A DNA stretch of 64,000 nt from an uncultured Eubacterium sp. (GTDB lineage: Bacteria; Bacillota; Clostridia; Oscillospirales; Acutalibacteraceae). The stretch is taken from the NCBI GenBank assembly GCA_944380545.1, contig CALWHV010000006.1, positions 1 through 64,000 on the forward strand. Direction: 5' to 3'. Under the pieces are notes generated by a model. That model saw nothing but the letters and a program-made list of their open reading frames with translations. It had not been told where the DNA came from and did not search any database. The position numbers were made by a program, and so were the translations under genes. Positions 1 through 7,754 of this stretch are shown piece by piece. Numbering within the stretch: the first letter of the stretch is position 1; each line of letters begins with the position of its first letter.

Positions 1-1933
1 GCTCGATTTTCACATTGGAAAAATCAATTTTCTCCGGTTCTGCTTTTGGTGTATCAGGAGCTTTTGCAGCTTCAGAATTTACACCAATTTCTTTCTTTAC
101 ACCATCTAAGGGTTTCATTGTGGGGAAAAGGAGGACATCGCGGATGCTGTATGAATCGGTGAGGAGCATCACGAGCCTGTCTATTCCTATTCCGAGCCCG
201 CCGGTGGGGGGCATGCCGTATTCGAGCGCGGTGACGAAATCGCGGTCTATCATATTCGCCTCGTCGTCGCCCGCCTCGCGCAGCTTCATCTGCGCTTCAA
301 AGCGCTTCATCTGGTCTATCGGGTCGTTAAGCTCGGAATAGGCGTTGCCGTATTCGCCGCCCATAATGAACAGCTCGAACCTTTCGGTGAGCGCCGGCTG
401 ATCCGGCTTTCTTTTGGTGAGCGGGCTTATCTCGACCGGATAATCCATAATGAAAGTGGGCTGGATAAGATTCTTCTCGGCATATTCCTCAAAGAAGGTG
501 TTCAGCACATCTCCCCAGGTCTCCTTGCCAGGCAGGACCTCAAGCTCCCTTTCCTTTGCGAGGGCGACCGCCTTTTCATCGTCGCCGATAAAGCTTTCAA
601 AATCAACGCCGCTGAATTTCTTTACCGCCTGGCACATCGTCATCCTGGCAAAATCGGACTCAAGGTCGATATCGGTGCCGCAGAAGGTGATATGCAGCGT
701 GCCGCAGGCATCCTGAGCCGCCTGCCTGATGAGCGCCTCGGCAATATCCATCATTCCGTGATAATCCGTGTAAGCCTGATACAGCTCTATGCAGGTGAAT
801 TCGGGATTATGGCGAACATCCATACCCTCGTTTCTGAAATTCCTGCCGATCTCGTAAACGCGCTCCATACCGCCGACGATGAGCCTTTTAAGATAAAGCT
901 CGGTTGCGATGCGAAGATACATATCGAGATCGAGAGTGTTGTGATGGGTGATGAACGGGCGCGCCGCCGCGCCGCCGGGGATGGTGTTGAGCATCGGCGT
1001 TTCCACCTCTATAAAGCCGTGGGAATCAAGATAATTCCTGATAGAGGTGATTATTTTTGAGCGCTTGATAAATGTTTCCTTAACATTGGGATTCATTATC
1101 ATATCAAGATAGCGCTTTCTGTATCTCGTGTCCGTATCTGTTAAGCCGTGGAATTTTTCCGGCAGCGGGAGCAGAGATTTTGAAAGAAGGCGCAGCGATT
1201 TTGCGTGAACGGATATCTCGCCCGTTCTTGTTTTGAACACGAAGCCGCCGACCTCGACGATATCGCCGATATCCCACTTTTTGAACTCGGCGAACTCCTC
1301 CTCGCCTATATCGTTCATACGAACATAGACCTGGATTCTGCCCTCTCTGTCCTGCACATCTATGAAATTTGCCTTGCCCATATCGCGGCGGCTCATAATT
1401 CTGCCGCAGATGTGGACATCCCTGCCGTCAAAGGAATCAAAATCATTTCTGATATCGGCGCTCTCCTGCTCCTGGCGGGCGGTGGTGATCTCAAACGGGT
1501 CTTTGCCGGCAGACTGAAGCGCCGTGAGCTTGTCTACGCGGATCTGGCGAAGCTCGTTTTCGGAAAGCACCGCCTCCTCCACCGCCATCGGGGCGGCGTT
1601 TGCGTTGTTGCCGATAAACTCTATGTTTTTGAGCGCCTCCTCCTCGGAATCCGCCGAGCCGGTGCAGGCAACGGCGCCCGTTTGGAGGAAGAGCGTATAT
1701 TTTATCGTATCGCCGCACTTTTCAACAAGGAATTTGGGATTTGTTTTTTCCTCATCGCCGCAGAGCGTGTTTTGAACCTTCATACGGCTGTTCTTTTTTA
1801 CAGCCTTTACGCCGCGGCGGCATTCGTCTTCCTTCTGAAACACGGGCGACTCGGCGTAGACCCTTTCATCATCGGCAAGGACGAACGAAAAAGAGCCGTC
1901 CCCGCCCTTTGTTATCTTAAACTTTCCAGCCAT
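1..1933 (-). CDS. lysS: Lysine--tRNA ligase (class II) with N-terminal YegP-like fusion; 3' end outside window
   Basis: Charges tRNA-Lys with lysine in the cytosol. Read by hand from ATG at 1933 (GAGGTGG site just upstream), the frame stays open to the window edge, about 644 codons. The class II core starts near residue 123 (ENELRQIRVDKL): OB-fold tRNA anticodon-binding domain, then motif 2 (RNFRNEGMDVRHNPEF) and motif 3 (GLGIGIDRLVMLL). Residues 3-50 and 65-112 look like two tandem DUF1508/YegP-type repeats, which ordinary LysS (about 500 residues) lacks. After the usual C-terminus (LLFPTMKP) the protein continues through an acidic linker to IDFSNVKIE; some clostridial LysS carry an EMAP/CsaA-like tRNA-binding domain there, but that part lies outside the window. 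The last 120 bases have a very different codon usage. Eleven bases after greA, so co-transcribed. LysS identity is certain; the N-terminal family assignment is from memory. Confidence 0.93.
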   Translation of the reverse strand, partial: MAGKFKITKGGDGSFSFVLADDERVYAESPVFQKEDECRRGVKAVKKNSRMKVQNTLCGDEEKTNPKFLVEKCGDTIKYTLFLQTGAVACTGSADSEEEALKNIEFIGNNANAAPMAVEEAVLSENELRQIRVDKLTALQSAGKDPFEITTARQEQESADIRNDFDSFDGRDVHICGRIMSRRDMGKANFIDVQDREGRIQVYVRMNDIGEEEFAEFKKWDIGDIVEVGGFVFKTRTGEISVHAKSLRLLSKSLLPLPEKFHGLTDTDTRYRKRYLDMIMNPNVKETFIKRSKIITSIRNYLDSHGFIEVETPMLNTIPGGAAARPFITHHNTLDLDMYLRIATELYLKRLIVGGMERVYEIGRNFRNEGMDVRHNPEFTCIELYQAYTDYHGMMDIAEALIRQAAQDACGTLHITFCGTDIDLESDFARMTMCQAVKKFSGVDFESFIGDDEKAVALAKERELEVLPGKETWGDVLNTFFEEYAEKNLIQPTFIMDYPVEISPLTKRKPDQPALTERFELFIMGGEYGNAYSELNDPIDQMKRFEAQMKLREAGDDEANMIDRDFVTALEYGMPPTGGLGIGIDRLVMLLTDSYSIRDVLLFPTMKPLDGVKKEIGVNSEAAKAPDTPKAEPEKIDFSNVKIE

Positions 1934-1944
1934 ATGGCCACCTC

Positions 1945-2412
1945 TTATTCTATACTGAGGATCTCGTACTCAAGATTTCCTATCGGCGCCTCAACAACGA
2001 CCGTTGCGCCCACTTTTGAGCCGATAAGCGCCTTGCCCACGGGGCTTTCGTCGGAGATCTTGCCGTTTGCGGGATCCGACTGCGCGAAGCCGACTATCTC
2101 ATAAGTGGCGTTGGCGCCGTCAGAAAGGCGCTTTACCGTTACGGTTCTGCCGATAGAAACGGTGTCGGCATCCTCCACATCAATGATCTCGGCGTGGTCG
2201 AGCTGATACTCAAGCTCGGTGATGCGCGCCTCTATCTTGGCCTGCTCGGACTTAGCCTCGTCGTATTCGCTGTTTTCGGAAAGGTCGCCGTAAGAGCGGG
2301 CAACCTTAAGCTTTTCTGCAATATCTATACGGCCCTCTGTTTTAAGGGATTCAAGCTCCTTTTCAAGCTCCGCCTTGCCGGCGGCGGTCATCTTAAAGGT
2401 TTTTGCTGCCAT
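1945..2412 (-). CDS. greA: Transcription elongation factor GreA
   Basis: Rescues backtracked RNA polymerase by stimulating cleavage of the nascent transcript. The 155-residue product has the N-terminal antiparallel coiled coil (residues 5-75, with DLSENSEYDEAKSEQ at the functional tip) and the C-terminal FKBP-like domain (VGRT-type start, then the ISDESPVGKALIG signature). A longer reading from GTG at 2430 is possible, but that codon lies in the AAGGAG ribosome site of the ATG at 2412, so the shorter form, which also fits the family length, is chosen. First gene of a greA-lysS operon, a common arrangement in Firmicutes. Confidence 0.96.
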   Translation of the reverse strand: MAAKTFKMTAAGKAELEKELESLKTEGRIDIAEKLKVARSYGDLSENSEYDEAKSEQAKIEARITELEYQLDHAEIIDVEDADTVSIGRTVTVKRLSDGANATYEIVGFAQSDPANGKISDESPVGKALIGSKVGATVVVEAPIGNLEYEILSIE

Positions 2413-2446
2413 AAAATGATACTCCTTCACTCGTTTTAATCATCTA

Positions 2447-2475
2447 ATTATATATTATAACATAGGCAATGTCAA
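2447..2475 (-). promoter_or_regulatory. Consensus sigma-A promoter of greA-lysS
   Basis: On the minus strand TTGACA (2470-2475), 17 bases, TATAAT (2447-2452): a perfect match to both consensus boxes. A second TATAAT overlaps upstream at 2454-2459 but has no well-placed -35 box. Confidence 0.85.
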
Positions 2476-2520
2476 GTATTACGGAGCGGGCAAAATCAGC
2501 GCTTTTCGGCGCACGGCGGC

Positions 2521-2940
2521 TCAGAATTCAAACAGATTGAGCCCTATATTTTCATCAAAGTGCCTGTCCACTCGCCCGTTTATTTCGGTTATGACCGTTT
2601 CGCAGGTGGCGCTGACAACGGCGCGGTTCAGATGGCCGCCGAACACCTCTCCTTTTTCGTTTCCGGCGCTCATATGCAGATGGCAGTAAAACTCGTTATC
2701 CATAGTGTTTATCGTGCCGGTCAGCGAAACGATCTCAAAATCGCCCGAAAACGAGTTGGACCGGTATTCCTTTTGCGCCGTTTTGAACACGCCGACGGTA
2801 AAATCATTCACGGCGCCGAGCGCGCTAACCGCTGCAAGCTTTATATTTTCCTTCAGCGCAATCGTCTTTATCTGCTCAATGATTTCCTCGCCTTTATCTA
2901 TTCTTGCGACTATCGTGTTATCAAATCTTTTGTATTCCAT
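2521..2940 (-). CDS. PPC (DUF296)-domain protein, putative DNA-binding
   Basis: A 139-residue single-domain protein of the PPC/DUF296 family, known as a trimeric fold also found in plant AT-hook proteins. Visible signatures are AAVSALGAVNDFTVGVF, the histidine-rich HLHMSAG and GGHLNRAVVSATCE. The histidines of HLHMS and GGHL form a presumed metal site in this family. There is no AT-hook or other fused domain. The start overlaps the 3' end of the preceding phosphatase gene by about 20 bases, so the two are translated from one message. DNA binding is inferred from the family only; its target is unknown. Confidence 0.85.
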   Translation of the reverse strand: MEYKRFDNTIVARIDKGEEIIEQIKTIALKENIKLAAVSALGAVNDFTVGVFKTAQKEYRSNSFSGDFEIVSLTGTINTMDNEFYCHLHMSAGNEKGEVFGGHLNRAVVSATCETVITEINGRVDRHFDENIGLNLFEF

Positions 2941-3409
2941 CGTTTTCCCCTTTGCTCAAGCAGTTGAACAGTCCCTCGCAGCCGGCTGAAATATCGCGGT
3001 AAGCGGCGTCAAAATCGCGGGTATACCACGGGTCAAAAACATCGCCGCCGCCGGCAAAATCCATCAGGCGGCGCACCTTGCCGCAGGGGTCGCCCCGAAA
3101 AAGTCGGCGCATTTTTGATATGTTTTCGCCGTCCATACCGATAAAATAATCATATTTTTCGTAATCGGAGCCGCGCAGCAGCACAGCGCGCTTTGAGGAG
3201 CAGTCTATCCCGCGCTTTTCAAGCTGACGCCTTGCAGGGGGATAGACGGGATTGCCGCGTGCGCCCCGAATCTCGTCCGTATCGGTTGCTGCCGAGGCAA
3301 CATAAAATTCGCCGCCCCTGCCGGCTTTTTCAGCCATATCCCTGAAAATGAACTCCGCCATAGGGCTGCGGCATATATTGCCGTGGCAGACGAAAAGTAT
3401 CCTTATCAT
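2921..3409 (-). CDS. Low-molecular-weight protein-tyrosine-phosphatase
   Basis: Cytosolic phosphatase of the LMW-PTP family, 162 residues. The catalytic P-loop CHGNICRS is at residues 8-15 (nucleophile C8, R14), and the general acid is the aspartate of the DPWY motif near residue 124. The family removes phosphate from phosphotyrosine, or in some Firmicutes phosphoarginine. The second residue of the loop tip (N rather than T in CHGNICRS) suggests the tyrosine-phosphatase branch. First gene of a two-gene unit with the overlapping PPC gene. No tyrosine kinase is visible nearby. Confidence 0.92.
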   Translation of the reverse strand: MIRILFVCHGNICRSPMAEFIFRDMAEKAGRGGEFYVASAATDTDEIRGARGNPVYPPARRQLEKRGIDCSSKRAVLLRGSDYEKYDYFIGMDGENISKMRRLFRGDPCGKVRRLMDFAGGGDVFDPWYTRDFDAAYRDISAGCEGLFNCLSKGENDGIQKI

Positions 3410-3440
3410 AACATCACCGCGAAAGCTTTATTTTGAGAAT

Positions 3441-3469
3441 ATTATAGCGGGAAACGGCGCAGATGTAAA
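3441..3469 (-). promoter_or_regulatory. Promoter of the phosphatase-PPC operon
   Basis: TTTACA (3464-3469), 17 bases, TATAAT (3441-3446) on the minus strand. The -35 box begins only five bases after the gatD stop codon, so this unit is separated from murT-gatD by a promoter and not by a visible terminator. Confidence 0.75.
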
Positions 3470-3473
3470 GGAG

Positions 3474-4199
3474 CTAAATATACAGGTCGCGCACCTGACG
3501 GCGGGCGGCGAGCTCCTGCGAGCAATCGAGCGGCTCAAGCCGCACCTCGCCGTATTCGGGGGCGAGCGCAGCTTTTATCAGCATATCGGCAAAATCTGGA
3601 TTTTTAGGCAGCACGGGACCGTGGCAGTAGGTGCAAAAGGTGTTTTTGTATCTTGCGCCCTCCGTTTTATCCGCTCCGTTATTGCCGAAGCCCCTTCTGA
3701 CCCTGCCCAGCGGCCGCACGCCTGAGCCGAGAAAGGTGCGCCCGGAATGATTTTCAAAGCCGATGATATTCAGCTTTTCGGCGGTTTTAAACTCGTAATT
3801 GCCGATCATTCTTTTTTCGCCGGTGCAGGTGTAAAAATCAAGTATACCGGTAAATTCGAGCCTTTCGCCGGACGCGGTTTCATAAGATGAGCCGAGAAGC
3901 TGATAGCCGCCGCAGACGGCGAGCACCGCGGCGCCGGATTCCACCGCATCGTAAAGCGAATCGCGCTTTTTTATGTTTAAATCGCGCAAGACGAGCTTCT
4001 GTTCCCTATCCTGCCCGCCGCCTATAAAAATCAAATCAAACTTTGAAAAGCCGAAATCCGCTCCCGAAGCAAGCGGCGTTACCTGACATTCTATCCCGCG
4101 CCATTCGCAGCGTTTTTTAAGGCAAAGGATATTGCCGGAATCGCCGTAAAGGTTGAGCAGGTCGGGATAAAGATGGGCGATACTTAGCTTCACTGCCAA
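3474..4199 (-). CDS. gatD: Lipid II isoglutaminyl synthase, glutaminase subunit GatD
   Basis: CobB/CobQ-type class I glutamine amidotransferase of 241 residues. It releases ammonia from glutamine for MurT, which amidates the D-glutamate of lipid II on the cytoplasmic membrane face. The nucleophile cysteine lies in VCGGYQLLG (about residue 96) and the catalytic histidine in YCHGPVLPKNP (about residue 196). Its start overlaps the murT stop by 10 bases, the usual translationally coupled murT-gatD arrangement of Gram-positives. Function is assigned from motifs and partner; confidence is high. Confidence 0.95.
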   Translation of the reverse strand: MAVKLSIAHLYPDLLNLYGDSGNILCLKKRCEWRGIECQVTPLASGADFGFSKFDLIFIGGGQDREQKLVLRDLNIKKRDSLYDAVESGAAVLAVCGGYQLLGSSYETASGERLEFTGILDFYTCTGEKRMIGNYEFKTAEKLNIIGFENHSGRTFLGSGVRPLGRVRRGFGNNGADKTEGARYKNTFCTYCHGPVLPKNPDFADMLIKAALAPEYGEVRLEPLDCSQELAARRQVRDLYI

Positions 4200-5488
4200 A
4201 ACTCCTTTCCCGAAAGCACGGGGCGAAGCGCGAGCATAGCCGTATATGTTGCCACGACCGCCGTGCTGCCGGAGCGAACGACGCTTTTAAACTCCGAAAC
4301 ATTTTTGATTATATGCGCGTCAACGCCCGAATATTTAAGGCGCAGAGCCATATCGCCGGAGCGCAGGCCGAAGGTGCAGATATTTTCCGCGCCGGGCGGC
4401 AGGGAAATATCCGCGTCCCAAATCCAGGAGACATCACGCCCGTCCGCGTCGTTATCGTTTAAAACGAAAATGATGTTTTTTACTCCGAAGCGCGCAAGCT
4501 GCGCCGACGCCTGCGTGAGCCCCGCCGGATTTTTGACGAGCAAAAGGCGCGCGCTGCCGAAGCGCTCCGCCCTGCCGAACGCGCCTGAAAATCCCGCGAG
4601 TGAGCGGAGAACGCCGTTTGCAGGAAAGCCCGCCTCCGAGAGCGCGGCTGCGGCGGACAGAGCGTTGTAGATATTATAGACGCCGCCGGGGCGCGCGGTG
4701 ACGAGCATATTTTTCCCGCGAAAAGAGGCGAACGCCTGCGAACAATCAGGCTCAAGGCTCAATATCCCGCACGCGGCATATTCGGGCTCTTGCCTTGAAT
4801 AGCCGCAGGAGGGGCAGCAAAAGCCGCCGAGCTGGCTGTAGGTTCTGAAGGAATACTCATATTTTGCGCCGCAAAACGGGCAAAACTCGCTCTCCCCGCC
4901 CCCCGCCGGCTCAAGGTCGGCCTCAATGCCGAACGAGACGAAGCGCGAGGCTGAGCGGCTGAGTGAAAAAGAGACGGGATCATCCGCATTCAGCACGAGC
5001 AGCGCGCCGGGCATATTACGCGCCCCCGTTTTTACGGCGGCAAGCGTTGAGGAGACCTCGCCGTAGCGGTCGAGCTGGTCGCGGAAAATATTAGTTACAA
5101 CAAGGATATCGGCGCTTATATGACGGCTTATCTGCCTGAGGGCGTTTTCATCGCACTCCAAAACGGCGTAATCGCTTTTGCACCTGCCTCTTAAATCTGA
5201 GCAGTCGAGAAATGCGCCGACTACTCCGGAAAGCAGATTTGCGCCCGTGCTGTTTGACACGCAGCTTTTGCCCGAATCCTCTATCGCTTTTTTTATCATT
5301 GCACAGACGGTGGTTTTGCCGTTCGTGCCGGTAACGGCTATTATTTTTACGCCGCGCGAGAGCCTGCTCAATATATCCGGCATAAGGCGGCACGCCAGCT
5401 TTCCCGGAAAGGAGGAAGCGCCCGTGCCCAAAAGGCGCAGCAGCGCCCGCGCAAAGCGCGCGAGCAGCATCACTATGGTAAGCTTCAT
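4190..5488 (-). CDS. murT: Lipid II isoglutaminyl synthase, Mur-ligase subunit MurT
   Basis: ATP-dependent Mur ligase-like partner of GatD, 432 residues. An N-terminal hydrophobic stretch precedes the P-loop GTNGKTT (about residues 54-60). A four-cysteine zinc ribbon (CPFC and CPSC, about residues 205-230) is inserted in the middle domain, as in other MurT proteins, and the DUF1727 C-terminal domain includes FVLNDNDADGRD. Together with GatD it converts D-Glu of lipid II to D-isoglutamine. The start ATG at 5488 has no Shine-Dalgarno sequence; a TATAAT lies only five bases upstream, which predicts a leaderless message. An internal ATG six codons later is an alternative start. Confidence 0.94.
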   Translation of the reverse strand: MKLTIVMLLARFARALLRLLGTGASSFPGKLACRLMPDILSRLSRGVKIIAVTGTNGKTTVCAMIKKAIEDSGKSCVSNSTGANLLSGVVGAFLDCSDLRGRCKSDYAVLECDENALRQISRHISADILVVTNIFRDQLDRYGEVSSTLAAVKTGARNMPGALLVLNADDPVSFSLSRSASRFVSFGIEADLEPAGGGESEFCPFCGAKYEYSFRTYSQLGGFCCPSCGYSRQEPEYAACGILSLEPDCSQAFASFRGKNMLVTARPGGVYNIYNALSAAAALSEAGFPANGVLRSLAGFSGAFGRAERFGSARLLLVKNPAGLTQASAQLARFGVKNIIFVLNDNDADGRDVSWIWDADISLPPGAENICTFGLRSGDMALRLKYSGVDAHIIKNVSEFKSVVRSGSTAVVATYTAMLALRPVLSGKEFWQ

Positions 5489-5493
5489 AATAA

Positions 5494-5522
5494 ATTATAT
5501 TTGAAGCGGCGCCGTTTATGAT
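5494..5522 (-). promoter_or_regulatory. Putative leaderless promoter of murT-gatD
   Basis: Minus-strand TATAAT at 5494-5499 is followed by five bases and then the murT ATG, so transcription would start at or next to the A of the start codon. The -35 position (5517-5522, ATCATA) matches only three of six consensus bases. The upstream gene's terminator ends about 28 bases away, leaving no other room for a promoter. Confidence 0.5.
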
Positions 5523-5526
5523 AAAA

Positions 5527-5553
5527 GCGCATCCCGCAAAAATCGGGATGCGC
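5527..5553 (-). terminator. Rho-independent terminator after the MBL-fold gene
   Basis: A perfect 10-bp stem (GCGCATCCCG with its complement, 5527-5536 and 5544-5553) with a 7-base loop, followed on the minus strand by TTTTAT. It separates the MBL gene from murT. Confidence 0.8.
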
Positions 5554-5584
5554 CGAATGCACCGGTTCATACGCCGGCGGATAT

Positions 5585-6463
5585 TCAAACTCGCCTCCAG
5601 AGCAGCCTGTTATCCTTAAAGGAGCAGGAGAGCCTGCCGGCATCCGAAAGCCAGGAAAGATACGAGCGAACGGTGCTGCCCACGAGCGCGTGCTGCTCAA
5701 AGCTGACAGAAAGAGCGTAGGCGGAGAAGATTCCGGCAAGGATATCCTCAAACGACCGCTCGCCTGAGCACAATTCAAGTATTTTATCCGCCACCTCGTA
5801 AACGGTGTCTATATTATACTGCGCAAGCTGCGAGACATCCGCCGAAACGGGCGCGTGTGCGGGAACGAACGACGCTGCGCGGAGCGTTTTGACCTTTTCA
5901 AGCGTTTCAAGATAGGCGGCGACATCGTATATGAAGCCGACGCGGTATTTATCGAGCGTTTCGCGGCTTGAAAGGCAGTCTGCAAGGAAAACGACATCAT
6001 CGGGCGTTCTGAAGCCGACCATATCAAAGAAGTGGCCCGGCAGCTCTATGATTTCAAAGCCGGGCGGGAGAGCCTTTGCCGTAAGCGGCTGAGCGTCGCT
6101 TGGCTGCGCCATCAGAAATTTGTGGCGCAGCTCCTTAGGCGGGTACCCGCCGTAAAGAAATGCCGGCTCAAGAATCGGGCGGCGCGTGAAGCAGCACTCG
6201 ATCTCCGGAGCGTAAACGCTGCAGCCCGTTTTGCTTTGAAGATATCTGTTTCCGCCGATATGGTCGGCGTTTGAATGGGTGTTGTATATCGCTTTCAGTG
6301 TCCACCCGTTTTGCTCAAGGATGCGCAGCGCCTTTTTGCCCGCCTCCTTGTCGTTGCCGCTGTCAATAAGGCATACCTCGCCCTCGCTCAGCTTAACAAC
6401 GCCTATTTTTGCAGGGCTTTGGATATAAAAACAATTTTCCGAGATCTGAACAAGCTCGTACAT
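5585..6463 (-). CDS. MBL-fold (metallo-beta-lactamase-like) hydrolase
   Basis: A 292-residue cytosolic metallo-hydrolase of the glyoxalase II-like superfamily. The metal motif reads THSNADHIGGN (about residues 72-82), i.e. HxNxDH: the second histidine of the canonical HxHxDH is asparagine. Later ligands appear as LPGHFFDMVGF and FLADCL, and a histidine in VPAHAPV. A C-terminal helical region of about 80 residues follows. ATG at 6463 is preferred over the upstream ATG at 6490 because GGAGG lies seven bases before it. It is separated from lysC by a hairpin, so probably a single-gene unit, though no clear promoter was seen. The substrate is unknown. Confidence 0.85.
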   Translation of the reverse strand: MYELVQISENCFYIQSPAKIGVVKLSEGEVCLIDSGNDKEAGKKALRILEQNGWTLKAIYNTHSNADHIGGNRYLQSKTGCSVYAPEIECCFTRRPILEPAFLYGGYPPKELRHKFLMAQPSDAQPLTAKALPPGFEIIELPGHFFDMVGFRTPDDVVFLADCLSSRETLDKYRVGFIYDVAAYLETLEKVKTLRAASFVPAHAPVSADVSQLAQYNIDTVYEVADKILELCSGERSFEDILAGIFSAYALSVSFEQHALVGSTVRSYLSWLSDAGRLSCSFKDNRLLWRRV

Positions 6464-6491
6464 AGCGCGCCTCCGCTTCGTGATATTCAAA

Positions 6492-6519
6492 GGACCGGAG
6501 CCGCAGGAGGCTTCGGTCC
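6492..6519 (-). terminator. Hairpin after lysC
   Basis: An imperfect stem GGACCGGAGCC / GGCTTCGGTCC eight bases after the lysC stop, followed on the minus strand by a short CTTTGAAT. It is a likely but weak terminator of the hom-lysC operon. Confidence 0.55.
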
Positions 6520-6526
6520 GTTAAGC

Positions 6527-7735
6527 TTAATCGTTGGGAATGAACGCCTTGTGAACGGCGCTGACAGCTCTGTCCGCATCCTCCGCCGAGATGATAACGG
6601 AAATCTTTATCTCGGAGGTGGAAATCATCTGGATATTGATATTCTGGGCGTAGAGCGCCTCGAACATCTTGGAGGCGGTGCCGGGGTGCGATTCCATACC
6701 CGCGCCCACGATGGAGACCTTTGCAACATCTGTGGTGCATTTTATCTCCTTATCGCCTACCGCGTCCATCTCTTTGAGCAGCTCAACGGCAACGGGGCCG
6801 TTATCGCGCGAAACGGTAAAGGTGAGATCCTTGGTGCCGTTTCTGCCGACGGACTGAAGAATTATATCAACATTGATATTCTTTTGAGCAAGCTTTGAGA
6901 ACACCTTGAACACAACGCCGGGGATATCGTCAAGCCCGACAACGGAGATCAGAGCCACATCGGTGTCCTTAGTTACGCCTCTTATAAGCATTTTTTCCAT
7001 TTTTACCTTCTCCTTAACAATAGTTCCCGCTACGGGATTGAGTGATGAAAGAACCTCAAGTTCAACAGAATATTTTTTTGCCATCTCAACGCTGCGGTTA
7101 TTGAGCACCTGCGCGCCCAGCGTTGCCAGCTCAAGCATTTCGTCGTAAGTGATCTCGTCGAGCTTTCTGGCGCCCTCCACCTTTCTGGGGTCGGCGGTGT
7201 AAACGCCCTCAACATCCGTAAATATCTGGCATTTATCGGCGTGCATCGCCGCCGCGATGGCAACGGCGGAGGTATCTGAGCCGCCGCGGCCGAGCGTTGT
7301 GAGGTCGTCGTACCTGTTTATGCCCTGGAAGCCGGCAACTACGACTATATTGTGCTTTGCGATCTCCGCTTGCAGGCGGTTTGTTTTGATATTTTTGATG
7401 CGCGCCGCGCCGTAGACGGAATTCGTGTTGAAGCCCGCCTGCCAGCCGAGCAGCGATATAACGGGATAACCGAGGCTCTCTATCGCCATGGCAAGCAGCG
7501 ATATTGAAATCTGCTCGCCCGCGGCAAGGAGCTGGTCCATCTCTCTTTTGGCGGCTGATGGATTTATCTCCAGCGCTTTTTCAATAAGATCGTCCGTAGT
7601 GTCTCCCTGCGCGGAAACAACGACGACAACATCGTTTCCGGCCTTATATGTATCCGTTACGATGCGGGCTACATTTTTCACGCGCTCGGCGTTTGCCACG
7701 GACGAGCCGCCGAATTTCTGAACAATCAAAGACAT
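6527..7735 (-). CDS. lysC: Aspartate kinase
   Basis: Phosphorylates aspartate, the first step to lysine, methionine, threonine and diaminopimelate. The 402-residue protein has the amino-acid kinase domain starting with QKFGGSSVA (residues 6-14), the GRGGSDTSAVA nucleotide/substrate motif and TDVEGVYTADPR. Two C-terminal ACT domains follow, from about residues 265 and 340 (SVVGLDDIPGVVFKVF; SIVGAGMESHPG), which in the family mediate feedback inhibition. Third gene of the ACT regulator-hom-lysC operon, 19 bases after hom. Its place beside hom suggests the threonine branch; whether another isozyme exists cannot be seen here. Confidence 0.95.
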   Translation of the reverse strand: MSLIVQKFGGSSVANAERVKNVARIVTDTYKAGNDVVVVVSAQGDTTDDLIEKALEINPSAAKREMDQLLAAGEQISISLLAMAIESLGYPVISLLGWQAGFNTNSVYGAARIKNIKTNRLQAEIAKHNIVVVAGFQGINRYDDLTTLGRGGSDTSAVAIAAAMHADKCQIFTDVEGVYTADPRKVEGARKLDEITYDEMLELATLGAQVLNNRSVEMAKKYSVELEVLSSLNPVAGTIVKEKVKMEKMLIRGVTKDTDVALISVVGLDDIPGVVFKVFSKLAQKNINVDIILQSVGRNGTKDLTFTVSRDNGPVAVELLKEMDAVGDKEIKCTTDVAKVSIVGAGMESHPGTASKMFEALYAQNINIQMISTSEIKISVIISAEDADRAVSAVHKAFIPND

Positions 7736-7754
7736 CTGCTATCTTTCCTCCGAA

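Noticed and set aside
1205..2104. 299-codon plus-strand open frame across lysS and greA
   Set aside because: It lies antisense to lysS and greA, both clearly real, and its translation has no family features.
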